A model generated the notes under the pieces. The model worked only from the letters and a program-made list of their open reading frames with translations, did no database searches and was not told the DNA's origin. A stretch of 64,000 bases of DNA, from NCBI RefSeq assembly GCF_000315625.1, contig NW_005434606.1, positions 184,997 to 248,996 on the forward strand. Reading direction: 5' to 3'. This document shows positions 54,871 through 64,000 of the stretch, piece after piece (positions within the stretch are counted from its first letter, which is position 1; each line of letters starts with the position of its first letter). The position numbers and the translations under genes were made by a program. This DNA comes from Guillardia theta CCMP2712 (lineage: Eukaryota; Cryptophyceae; Pyrenomonadales; Geminigeraceae).

Positions 54871-57800
54871 TCATGGGTCCTCGTCACCCATATCGTCTTG
54901 CTGCATCGACGGTTCACTAAAAGGTTTTGTTGCCAGCCCGACCTCCATAAGTATCAGTATCCTGTGTCTTCGGCACTCCTTCTCTCCGCCTGACACCACA
55001 GTGTGCCATCCTGAGTATTTCACTAGGTCCATCGTCCAATGCAGAACCAACCACCTGTCACCTGCACGTTTCGGTAGGATATCCTCGGCATTGTACTCTG
55101 CCAGCGCCGGAGCCATGAACAACAGGAGGTCGTGCCCGCCGATGGCTAGTTTGTTCACAAACTTCTTCAGCCGCGATTGACCAACTGCCTGTCTCCAGTT
55201 CTTAAACTCCGCTGCACCCCTCATGCTTCTCTGGCCTTCAGGACCGTGGACGGGGCCCGCAAACTGTCCGTCCCGTCTCCGCTTATCCATACATCGAATG
55301 TAGTACCCGAAAGCTTGATGGTTAGGTATCTCACCTTCACTGTCGCGTAAGGGGATCAGATTACAGAAGCACTGAGTCAAGACTTTACGGAACTCCTCCG
55401 CCGATGTTTCGTCCTTCACGGAACCAAGCACTTCCTTCACTTTGCTTCCCACTTCCCTTCCGCAATGATGGCTGAGGGTCGAAAGTATGTCCTCGGGTTC
55501 GGCCCAGCTCGCCAACATCACGACGACTGCTCCAAACGACTCCAGCAGGTTCCCGTCTTGCCGCAGCGCATCCACTGCTGTCGGATCATCCATGGGCTTG
55601 AGAGCGTCTCGGTGAATTCTCCTCAACACCTCAAGGCTCGAGATTCTTCCGAAAGGCCTCCCACCGCCAGCACAGATCGCGACAGTGATAGGATCTACCC
55701 AGCCTGGCGGGAACTTGCTGGTCAAATCGTTCAGTTCGATCCCATTCATCTCAATCTTGTCCTCGATCCGATGAAGTCGAATGATTGACTCAGAGCTGCC
55801 GCGTGCAGGTACTTGGCTCCTCGGCCAAGCATTGAGAAGACCAAAACCCTGCAAGATGTGCGCCTGACACATGCTTTCGTGCGTTGCTATCTGAAACATA
55901 CAGTACAACGATGCGTCCTTCAGATTTTTCTTGTCAGCTCGTACCATGGCCAACACTGGATTCGCTAGATCTCGAAACAAGGTCGCGCTGTCTTTTCCTT
56001 GTCCACCACACCCATACTTGAAGAATAGATGGCAAAGCAATGGGTTGACATTGTCGAGCAGCCCCCCAATCATCTCTTCCCCAAACACCTGCTTCAGGAT
56101 ATCACGCTGCTCATCAGACTGAAGGATCATCGGAGGAAGAGCTCGGTGGGTGATGCACTTGATAGTCTCTTGGTTCTTCCCTCGGCTATTTGTCGTCTGC
56201 TGCAAAGCATTGTTGAAATTCATCACCAGAGTGTTGGTACCCAACATGATACAATGAAAGCCTGCATTACGAAGAATCCTCTTGAGGAACAACAACCTCC
56301 ATATGGCGTTGGCCCGGCAGGGAATACCTTGATACCTCGGGATTGCTTCATCGACAAACACCCACAGGTCCCCCTTCTGGGTCCACAGCTTTGCTTCCCC
56401 CACGCTCACCTTTCCTGGACCTTTCGTCTTGCCAAACAGGTATCCCAGAACCCCAAGGACATTCCAGCTCGGGGCCAGCACGTCGATCGTCAAGACTTGC
56501 TGCTCACATTTTGTTGGGTCAAGGAAATCGATCCTGCGATCACACGCCTGGAGATCGAGATCGATGGCTACATTCAAAAGATGCGAGATGCCTTGTACAT
56601 TCAGATATAAGTCCTGTTCCTGGACGTATCCGAACAAGCAATAAAGTGAAGTCTTTGGATTTCGTACAAAGTAGTCTGCAGCACACAGCGACTTCCCGCT
56701 CCCCGAGCATGCCTCGATCATACAAGTAACAATCCCGGCTTCTTGTGTCGCGTTTGCTACTACTTTGTCGATGGGGTTCCTTTCGCTGAATGTACCAGTT
56801 CTTGATCCCAGCACTTGGTCTAAGTATTTCTTCAGGCTGTCAACCACTCCTTCCAGCGCAAAGCTATACTTGAGAGAGATCGCATCCAACACTGCAAAAC
56901 ACCCTTCAGAGCTTTGCCTTTTCAAACCACCTCAACGCTCAGCACGGCAGCACACAATCTCAGCAAGTACAGGTTACCTGCCGTATCCGACCGCCAAGGC
57001 AAAGATGCACGAAACTCTGCAAGCTTGGATTCATTGACGCACACCGAGCGCTGCAAATCATCTATCAAATGGGTCTGATTCTGGGTTTGCGCATGATGCA
57101 GCTTCGCCTTCGCGACCTCTACCTCCCCCCTCAGCTTCGCCTCCACGACCTCTACCTCCCCCTCATGCTTCGCCTCCGCGACCTCGACCTCCGCCGCCGC
57201 GATCCCCTCCCCAGCCTTTTTTGCTGCTGCAAGCTTCGCCTTCGCGACCCCTACTGCCCCCTTCTTCTTCGCCTCAGCCAGGTCTATCTCCCCATTCTTC
57301 ATCTTCTCCGCAACCTCGACCTCCGCCGCCGCGATCCCCCATGCGTCCCCAGCCTTGTTCGCTGCTGCAAGCTTCGCCTTCGCGACCTCTACTCCCGCTG
57401 TCTTCTTCGCCTCCGCGACCTTTACTCCCCCCTCCTGCTTCGCCTCAGCCAGCTCGACCTCCGCCTCCGCTATCAACATCACGTCCCCAGCCTTGTTCGC
57501 TGCTGCAAGCTTCGCCTTCGCGACCTCTACTCCCGCTGTCTTCTTCGCCTCCGCGACCTTTACTCCCCCCTCCTGCTTCGCCTCAGCCAGCTCGACCTCC
57601 GCCTCCGCTATCAACATCACGTCCCCAGCCTTGTTCGCTGCTGCAAGCTTCGCCTTCGCGACCTCTACCCCCCGGTTCTGCTTCGCCTCCGCCAGCTTTA
57701 CCTCCGCCGCTGCTATCACCCTCTGGTTCCCAGCCTCATTCGCCGCCTTCAGCTTAGCCTCTGCAACATCAATTTCTGCATACGCTATCTGCACGCTGTT

Positions 57801-57950
57801 TCCGCTTTTGCGCGCTTCTTCTAGTCTCGCCTTCGCCAGGTCTTCCTCTGACGCGGGGAGGTCCCTCCGGTTCCCACGAGCATTCAACGGGTTCAGCTCC
57901 GCCGTCAGCTCCGCTTCTTCTTGTTCAGCTGGGCTTTCAAACCCTTCCAA
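54871..57950 (-). CDS. P-loop NTPase of Crinkler/RHS-effector type with charged repeat stalk
   Basis: Two long frames are joined by one 86-nt intron (56977-56892, donor GCAG/GTAACC, acceptor TTTTGCAG), phase 1 on both sides. The N-terminal 300 residues are repeats of the kind AKAKLAAANKAGD / IAEAEVELAEAKQEGG, probably one long charged helix. After the intron comes DAISLKYSFALEGVVDSLKK, then a Walker A (EACSGSGKS), a Walker B-like GDLWVFVDEAIPRY and a sensor-like IMLGTNT, with a 350-residue C-terminal part. This order matches the NTPase-plus-nuclease modules of Crinkler/RHS proteins known from oomycetes, trypanosomatids and algae, often linked to mobile elements or host-directed effectors. A C-terminal nuclease motif was not identified. 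The 5' start is unresolved: no ATG lies in frame before 57950, so an upstream exon is likely. Confidence 0.7.
57346..57623. repeat. 138-bp coding tandem repeat
   Basis: A 46-codon unit (VEVAKAKLAAANKAGDVMLI, AEAEVELAEAKQEGGVKVAE, AKKTAG on the minus strand) is present twice with essentially identical nucleotides at 57346 and 57484. Flanking degenerate units share the same heptad-like pattern. Confidence 0.85.
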
Positions 57951-59460
57951 GCAACTTCCCTCAGCTTCCGAAATGATTTCAAGTTTCTTACAAAAGTTGG
58001 TTCAAGGGTCCCGCTCTTTTGGGCAATTAAAGATTAGAGTAAGGTGGGTCCGGTATACTGTTTTAACAGTTAGGGCTCTGGTACAAATTTCATGTTAACA
58101 GTTAACCGTTTTTCAACGGTTTTCGTCTTCCTGTTAAAATCAGTTTTAATGGTTAAGTCTTTTAAACTTCAAATCCGATCAAATTTTTAAAAGCACCGCG
58201 ATTGTTTCATCGCGGTTAGTTAAATTTAAAAGTCAGATTTTTAAACTCCCCTGGTGAGCCCCCCCCCGACCCGCCTTGGCTCCATGCTGCCCCTCCCGCA
58301 CTGCGGCGGCACAAGTCGCCCCCAACGCGCTGATCATCAAGAGCAATGCTCCTCTTACTGGGTTATGCTATGATACACATCGATAGCATCCAATCCACCG
58401 TAAAGTGCACTTTCTCAATGCATCACGTTGAAAGATTTCACGTCAAGAGCCGATGTATTGCTGCTGTCAATCGACTTGGATCATAGCTATCCAAGTTTAT
58501 TCAGAAGCTAGCACTGATGATTCCAGGGATAGCAACAGGTCTCTCAGACGCGATGTCCTTCCGAGTTCGGAAATGTCGGCTCAAGGTGAACACCATTTTG
58601 CAGATGTGAAGCTGATGATGTCGCAAATTCTAATTTCCCAGTCGGTGTATTCAAACTTGGTATGTTTGTCTGACTTTACATCGTCAACGATGTGCATTGG
58701 TCATGGTTTTGAAAGCTATAGTTTGTCTGTAATAAAGTCATTCTTACCGAGCTCTTATCATCGTTTAAACCCATGCCAGCTCACTTGTTTCAACTTAGAG
58801 ATCTGTTCTGGTTGCCCTTGTGTTCGACATTGGCATCGGAAGCACCTTGATCTGCGTTCGGACTGCTATTTAAACTTGGAGCTTTCAATTCATACAAGCT
58901 GAAATTCCACACAAAATCGAGTTGTTCATGCTCATTCGCTGTAAACATCCGACTGAAGCATTCGAGTGAGCGATTGATGATTGTTTGGGCATTTTTGTTT
59001 CCGCTGAGCTCGACGCAGATTCAAAAAGTTGCGGTGCAGATTGATAGAATTAGCTATGCCTACTGCATCAGAGCATGGTTCTTTTGATGACGAGTCATCA
59101 CCTACACTGTGCAAGTCTTGCTTGACGAAAAGGTAGGATGTCGTGTTAAGATGTAGAGGAGGATGAGATGAAGATTGAGACTTGTCTCGACAAACTCTGA
59201 TGCTTCTGAAGCCATTTCGAGTAAAGTACCGTTGAACTGTGCATTGTTTCGCACGCTTGCTCTTTGGTTTCTTGACGGGATCACTTTGTGTGACAACACT
59301 GGATCGAGAGATACTTGTAGGAAGTTTCCTAACAAAGGTGTGGGACCACACAGGCAGTTTCGAGGTCACGGTAGGAAGAGCACGAAACTTGTTCGTGGGA
59401 ACGAATTTTGCTGGTGGGGGCCAGTTGTGTCCGACATTTTGCATGTTCAGATCGGTAAGA
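57951..59460. other. Gap with strand-ambiguous open frames
   Basis: 58030-58240 has GTTAACAGTTAACCG and other self-complementary AACGGTT/TTAACA words. 58453-58902 is an open plus frame without a domain. Over 58932-59669 the minus strand stays open for 245 codons, while the plus strand at 59239-59574 reads GSFEVTVGRARNLFVGTNFA, which resembles a C2-domain start. Both were considered; neither is firm enough to call a gene. Confidence 0.35.
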
Positions 59461-59469
59461 CTGAGATGC

Positions 59470-60230
59470 AGTGCGGTGCCAGTGACGCCTGGCACGTCGG
59501 ATGAACTCGGTGACCGTGACGGTTTGGGCCCACTGCCGCTGGCAGGACGAGGTGCAGTGCATCTGATGACTTGAATCTTCAAGGCTTCGACCAGGCGTAC
59601 AGTGTAGTACCGCAGGCTTCCTGGCGGCCTGGGCCTGGACTTGGGACTGGGAATCATAGCGGCCTTCAACTACTTACCGTGTACTTCTGGCACTGCCGCA
59701 GTTTGATCGGCGCGGCCCGGGCGGCCACGGCCGCACTGCCGGCTGCTGGCGTCACTGACTCGTGTCTCTGTGATCTGACTCAGTGACTCCATCCGATCAT
59801 GACTCACTCAGCCGGCACGCCGGCGGCGCCGGGCAGTCACTAGTATGACCCGCCGGGGAGCCGGGAGCCTCGGTCAGTTCGGTCACGGTTCCGATCGGAT
59901 CATCTGATCATCATGTGACTGGCGGGCCAGGCTGGCAAGCTGCCAGCCGGGCTGCCCTCAGAGGCCCCGGCGGGGCCCGGGGCCCGGGGGGGTCACCCGG
60001 CACGGTTCCGAACCGTTCAGGCTGCCGGCGGCCAACGGCGGCGGGGCCCAGGCAAGCGTGGCCTCGCCGCCGGGGCCGCCGCGGCGTCCGAGCCGGTGCC
60101 TCCGAGCCTACGGTCACCGGGCCGGGTCTTGCTCGCCGGGATCGGACTCGGGACTCGGACTACCGTGTGACTGGGCTCGGAGTCGGGGCGGTCGGGCCCG
60201 CGCGATTGGACTGTGACTGAACATAGAAAA
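59470..60230. other. GC-rich island of restricted vocabulary
   Basis: It contains CGGGGCCCGGGGCCCGGGGG, GATCGGATCATCTGATCATC, ACTCGGGACTCGGACTACCG and GTGACTGGGCTCGGAGTC. The composition is like the islands at 2.6 and 6.6 kb. It ends about 60 bp upstream of the next plus-strand gene start. Confidence 0.6.
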
Positions 60231-60291
60231 GTTGACAGCACTGCCGGGTTCCAGGTCCGCCTCGTGTGTCTCTTCGCAACTGCGGCTCTCC

Positions 60292-61988
60292 ATGCAGAGG
60301 ATGCCGCGCGCCCTGGCAGGCGCCATGGTGGCGTCAGTGCTTCTCGCAGGAGCGACTCTGCTGATCATTGTTCCTTCCTCCTTTGCTCCTGAGCAGGATG
60401 AGACAGAGCTGCTGCTGAAGGTTGACCTCGAAGCACACGAACCCTACTCTCCTCCCCCGAACATGTACCTGTGGTGGGGGCCCTCCACCAACCACAGGTT
60501 TGTGGGCAGCGGAGAGCACATTAGGCATCTTCTGCACATGGGCCAGGTTGAAGGAGGAGAATGGAGGGACCCCATGTTCCTGGGCAACAACGGAGTGGCT
60601 ACTTTCCGCTCGCAGCGTTTCCGTAAGATCAGCGAGACCTGCTGCAGTACCATTGTTGTCCCGCCCATGGAGTGGGACTTTCCGGTCTACAACACGCACA
60701 AGATGATTGGGCAGAGGATCAGGAACTTCGTTGCCAACGGCAACATGCTTGTCCTCACGGGTGGCATCCTGGCTGTTGAGTTCATCAACTCCTACTTCTT
60801 CTACAACATCGAACTCGCGGACGGCAACTACAGCCCTGGTCCTTATCGCAGGCTCAAGGACATCCCAGAGTGCATGATGCAAGGGCCGGAAGTTCTCCCG
60901 CAGAAGGGCATCTCAGTGACCGCTGTGAAGAAGGACTCCTTGCCTTCGGGGACTGAGGTGCTGTGGGGAACCCCCCGGTCAAGCCCTGTCTTCATGATCA
61001 AGTTCTGTGAAGCGCAGAGCCCCGACGAGGGCATGCCGCCCACCAAGGTGCTCCCTCGTGACTGCCCACTGGCGGAGAAAGACGGCAGGCCATGCTCTTG
61101 CGGTTACATCATGTACATCGGGTACAACTACCAGGAGCAGTACCCCACTCGATGGGACCGAGTCCTCAGGGGAGCCGTTGAGATCATGAGCCCTTCATAC
61201 AGAACCCCCGCAGGAGGATACAAGGCGAACAAGGAGGTGGTGATCCCGGGGACCCCTCCCTGCCTGCAGAAGGGCAACAAGAAGTTCGACTGGCCCAACA
61301 CCGGTGCCTACAGCAGCAGCAAGGTGTCCCAGGAGAACCTGGCTTCCAAGGCCGAGGAGAAGAAGGGCTCGCGCGGAAGGTGCGGCCGCTGCGACTTGTG
61401 TGAGAGGAGCTGAGTTGTCTTGCAGAGTTTCGAAGGCTCTGGTGCAGGCCGATCAGAAGATCGATGCCCAACAGCAGGAGATTGACGCTCTTGAAAATCA
61501 GGTGCTACACCATGTTGTGGATGCATACTTGTTTTTTTGAGGGGTGGAGGGATCATGGACTGTGCAGTGGTTGTCTCAATTTCTCCTCTATTTCGATGCG
61601 ATTACTTGTCTTTTGTGAGCGAGCGGTTTCTGACTTTTCTCCCGTCAGGTTCGAACTTTGTCTCAGCAGCGGGACGAGGCTGCCATGCGACGCAGTGGGA
61701 GGGCTTCGAGTGAGAGTCTGCATCAGCTCAAGAGCCAGGCTCATCAGCTCCTTCATGAAGTCCATGAGCGAGAGGCCAGACGCAGCCGCAAGGACAACAC
61801 TGAAGCCTCCTTGGTCAAGGCAGTGTCAACCCTTTCAGAGGTGAGAAGTGAAAGCAGTGACCCGATTGGCTGACGGTAAGCAGGACGTGAAGAGCATTGA
61901 TACCAAGATGAATCATCTCACTAAGATCGTTTCTTCCCGACACAAGAAGGTTGTTGACAAGTATGGGATCCCCAATGGGAACGCATAG
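60292..61988 (+). CDS. Putative plastid-targeted protein with coiled-coil tail
   Basis: ATG 60292 opens MQRMPRALAGAMVASVLLAG, then ATLLIIVPSSFAPEQ: a signal peptide with SSFAP at its end, close to the ASAFAP motif of secondary-plastid targeting. The first exon, about 360 codons, is a compact globular domain (YLWWGPSTNHRFVGSGEHIR, MEWDFPVYNTHKMIGQRIRN, FVANGNMLVLTGGILAVEFI, CSCGYIMYIGYNYQEQYPTR). A donor after GSRGR-coding sequence (about 61379) skips an in-frame stop and joins VSKALVQADQKIDAQQQEID, then VRTLSQQRDEAAMRRSGRAS and DVKSIDTKMNHLTKIVSSRH, a long coiled coil ending KYGIPNGNA at 61988. The family is not recognised. The nearest credible start was chosen because the upstream frame opens with TTG inside a GC island. 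Confidence 0.75.
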
Positions 61989-62296
61989 ACTGCTGGAGGG
62001 AGAGGCAAGAACCGAGTTCGACGTGCAGCATCTTGTACAGTACAAAGAATGATGCGGCGGGCGAATGGGCAGTTTGTCACATTTTTTTACCATTCAATTT
62101 CATTAATTAACTTGCATCCGAGGACCTGCTAGTAAACTCTTACGCCATGGAAGCTACCGTGCTCTTCATTTTTCAAGTGGCCAAGTCATCACGATCTACA
62201 TCCTTGAAGCCTGCCAGAGGCCTCAGCCGTCTCGCATTTCGCTCGTACGGTCGGGCTCACTGGATGAGCATAGTTGAAACATTGCGGATACCATTT
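61989..62296. other. Convergent gene ends, intergenic
   Basis: About 300 bp between convergent stops at 61988 and 62297. Nothing recognisable apart from an AT-rich segment (62080-62110). Confidence 0.5.
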
Positions 62297-63472
62297 CTAT
62301 GTATCTACGATCACCACATCGTCCTCAGAGCCATTGTCATCTTGGTTCTCTCTTCCGTCCACCCCCGCCTGTTTGTCCTGCAGCATCTTCAGCACTGACT
62401 TCTTCCGCGGCTCATCTTTGCAGCCTGCCGAAGGGCAGCATGCCCTGACAGGACAAACGTCGCAGCTCGGGCGGAGGGGAGTACACACAGTCTGCCCGAA
62501 GCTGATGAGAACAAGAGTGAAGTCCACCCGCTCGCTCTCAGGCACCCATTCTTCCAGCATCCTTCTGCTGTCCTCCGCCTTCCCCCCGTCTGCGCTCTTC
62601 ACCGCCCACCCCAGCCTGCCCGCCACCCTGTGAACGTGGGTGTCCACTACTAGCCCAGCTGACTCGTCGCCGAGGCCCACGGAGAGCACAAGGTTTGCGA
62701 TCTTGGGCCCGACCCCCTCCAGCTGGACAAGGGAGGAAAAGGAGGCAGGGACTCTGCCGCCATGCCTCTTCTTCAGGCTGACAGCACAGGCATGGATGCT
62801 CTTGGCCTTGGTCTTATAGTAGTTGCATGACTTGATGTACGGCTCTAGCTCCGCGGCCGTCATCGAGCTCACCCGATCGACCGTCAGCTGCCCTCCGAGC
62901 CCCTCACGGAGACTCTCGAAGGCCTTGAGAGCAACTGAGTCCAGGCACTGGACGCTGAGCAGCGCAGCGACAAGGCAGAGGAAGCCTCCTCCCTCCTCGC
63001 TCCTGATCCTCATGAGGCAGCGGTGAAAATCCCTGACGGACCCGTTGGGCCGCGACTCAGAGATGAGACGGAGCACATGCCGCCGATGGCGAACGACAGC
63101 ATCGCACTCCTCGATGTCCTCAACTTCCTTCCTCTCCTCCTTTATGTCCCTCGATGTCCCCACCTGCCGCCCGGAGGGTCGTAGCATCTCGACAGCACCG
63201 TCTCTGCTCCTTCGGTGAGCAGGAGGTCCTAGAGGCGCCTGAGAGGAGCTGTGCTCTAGAGCCTCCGACTCACGCCCTACATGAGGCTCAACAACGCGAG
63301 AGTGAAGCAGGCGGCAACAACCAGCAGCAGCTCCTGGGTCCCGAGCTGCCTTGGCGAGCTTGCAAGGCCTGTACGTCATGATGGTGAGTGCCCGCTGTTG
63401 ATATGCTGGCGCAGTGCTGGCTCTCCCACCTGTGATCTGCAGACTCTGATCGCAAGCTTGCCTTGACTGCAT
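62297..63472 (-). CDS. NTH1: Endonuclease III homologue (DNA glycosylase/AP lyase)
   Basis: One open frame, with ATG at 63472 or 63379. The last 230 residues are a full HhH-GPD glycosylase: FLCLVAALLSVQCLDSVALK, a helix-hairpin-helix QLEGVGPKIANLVLSVG carrying the catalytic Lys, and DTHVHRVAGRLGW carrying the catalytic Asp. The cluster loop CTPLRPSCDVCPVRACC gives Cys-x6-Cys-x2-Cys-x5-Cys, the [4Fe-4S] ligands. It removes oxidised pyrimidines from DNA and nicks the abasic site in base-excision repair. The N-terminal 150 residues are basic and low in complexity, as in eukaryotic NTH1, and could hold a nuclear or organelle targeting signal. The tail (DDNGSEDDVVIVDT) is acidic. Confidence 0.9.
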   Translation of the reverse strand: MQSRQACDQSLQITGGRASTAPAYQQRALTIMTYRPCKLAKAARDPGAAAGCCRLLHSRVVEPHVGRESEALEHSSSQAPLGPPAHRRSRDGAVEMLRPSGRQVGTSRDIKEERKEVEDIEECDAVVRHRRHVLRLISESRPNGSVRDFHRCLMRIRSEEGGGFLCLVAALLSVQCLDSVALKAFESLREGLGGQLTVDRVSSMTAAELEPYIKSCNYYKTKAKSIHACAVSLKKRHGGRVPASFSSLVQLEGVGPKIANLVLSVGLGDESAGLVVDTHVHRVAGRLGWAVKSADGGKAEDSRRMLEEWVPESERVDFTLVLISFGQTVCTPLRPSCDVCPVRACCPSAGCKDEPRKKSVLKMLQDKQAGVDGRENQDDNGSEDDVVIVDT

Positions 63473-63676
63473 CACCTGGTGGAAGTCAGAGCAAGAGTGA
63501 GGAATCAAGAGCCGACTTGTCTTTGGGAGGGGCACGGAGGGTCGCCTGGCTGCCGGAGCTCTCAGGTCTTTCTTCGGCTGAGCAAAGTGCAAGTCAGAGG
63601 GCAGATAGTTCTCAGCATGACTGCAGCAGCTACCTGATACCGGAAAGAGTCCAGATCTAGCAAGACCTTCTGCATA

Positions 63677-64000
63677 TCAGATCAATCCCCTCGCTCCCTC
63701 CAGCAACCCCCCCCCCCCCCACAACTCTCGTGGGGGGGGAGCCGCCTTCCCCTTCAGCGCCTCCTTCGCTGCTGCTGATGTGCCATAGATCCACTTTTCG
63801 AACAAGGTAGTGTTGCTCTCCTTGCCAGCCTCGTCGATGGGCTGCGATCCGGCGCTTCGCAGGACCTCCCCTGCCACCTGCGCAGGAGCGGATCAGTCAT
63901 GAATGTGTTGGAGGGAGCAGGGGCAAACCTTCTCTGCTATGTGATCCTCCTTCGACCCACCGATACCTTTGGCGAAAGACTCTCAGATGCTCCTCCTCCT
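63677..64000 (-). CDS. 3' end of a gene entering from the right edge
   Basis: Two exons are visible. One (63981-63928, after an AG acceptor) reads SFAKGIGGSKEDHIAEK. After a short intron the next reads VAGEVLRSAGSQPIDEAGKE, SNTTLFEKWIYGTSAAAKEA and LKGKAAPP, and stops at 63677. The final 20 codons cross a run of 8 C, a short spacer and a run of 14 G (coding sense), so the reading frame at the very end depends on exact homopolymer length. The family is not recognised. Confidence 0.55.

Noticed and set aside
57069-58098. Long plus-strand frames rich in Arg/Leu/Pro or Ala/Phe/Ser
   Set aside because: Antisense shadows of the alanine/glutamate/lysine repeats of the NTPase gene; the minus-strand reading has the regular helical pattern and links by an in-phase intron to the NTPase.
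1-64000. CRISPR arrays, tRNA or rRNA genes, riboswitches, phage or bacterial operons
   Set aside because: No repeat-spacer array, no recognisable tRNA or rRNA sequence, and gene structure is eukaryotic throughout. tRNA genes with introns could be missed by eye; tRNAscan-SE would settle this.

Overview
The window is eukaryotic nuclear DNA. Nearly every convincing coding stretch is broken by short GT-AG introns, mostly about 50 to 110 nt, with strong GC preference at third codon positions inside exons. The most likely source is an alga with a secondary plastid, plausibly a cryptophyte such as Guillardia theta. This rests on signal peptides followed by a conserved Phe (the bipartite plastid-targeting form, in the genes starting at 44976 and 60292), on a RAP-domain organelle RNA-binding type protein, and on plant/algal families (RWP-RK, SHAQKYF-class MYB). 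The organism name is an inference. Most gene models below were assembled by reading splice sites by eye, so spans and domains are firmer than individual exon ends.

Layout. 1-2.5 kb: 3' part of a single-pass membrane protein (+) and a coiled-coil gene (-). 2.6-8.0 kb: two GC-rich intergenic islands of odd composition around a compact RWP-RK gene (-). 8.1-14.3 kb: a large minus-strand gene for a multipass membrane protein with an EF-hand. 15.3-20.9 kb: small genes, including a PLAC8-family membrane protein (-), a gene with very short introns (+) and a small TM protein (-). 23.3-30.3 kb: a block of secreted or surface proteins (a Cys-rich protein, a parallel beta-helix-like protein and an NHL-repeat protein). 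30.6-39.2 kb: an unrecognised many-exon gene (-), a poor AT-rich gap and a second secreted beta-helix-like gene (-). 41.9-49.5 kb: a MYB gene and a plastid-targeted RAP-domain protein, both (+). 49.6-52.0 kb: a FadE-type long acyl-CoA dehydrogenase (-). 53.5-58.0 kb: a small orphan gene and a P-loop NTPase of Crinkler/RHS-effector type carrying a long charged repeat stalk. 60.3-64.0 kb: a putative plastid-targeted protein with a coiled-coil tail, an endonuclease III homologue and the 3' end of a gene that enters from the right edge.

Intergenic DNA carries most of the unexplained structure. Six or so GC islands (about 2.6, 6.6, 22.1, 34.2, 44.1 and 59.5 kb) share a restricted vocabulary of short palindromic words and do not look like genes. 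A dispersed element with AAGTTAAGTTA arms forms nested inverted repeats at 3.8-4.2 kb and recurs at 6.9 kb. GGGGTAGGG-type motifs recur across many intergenic gaps, densest at 40.0-41.2 kb. Long GGA or TCC trinucleotide runs lie in introns. No tRNA, rRNA, CRISPR array or intact retroelement was found.
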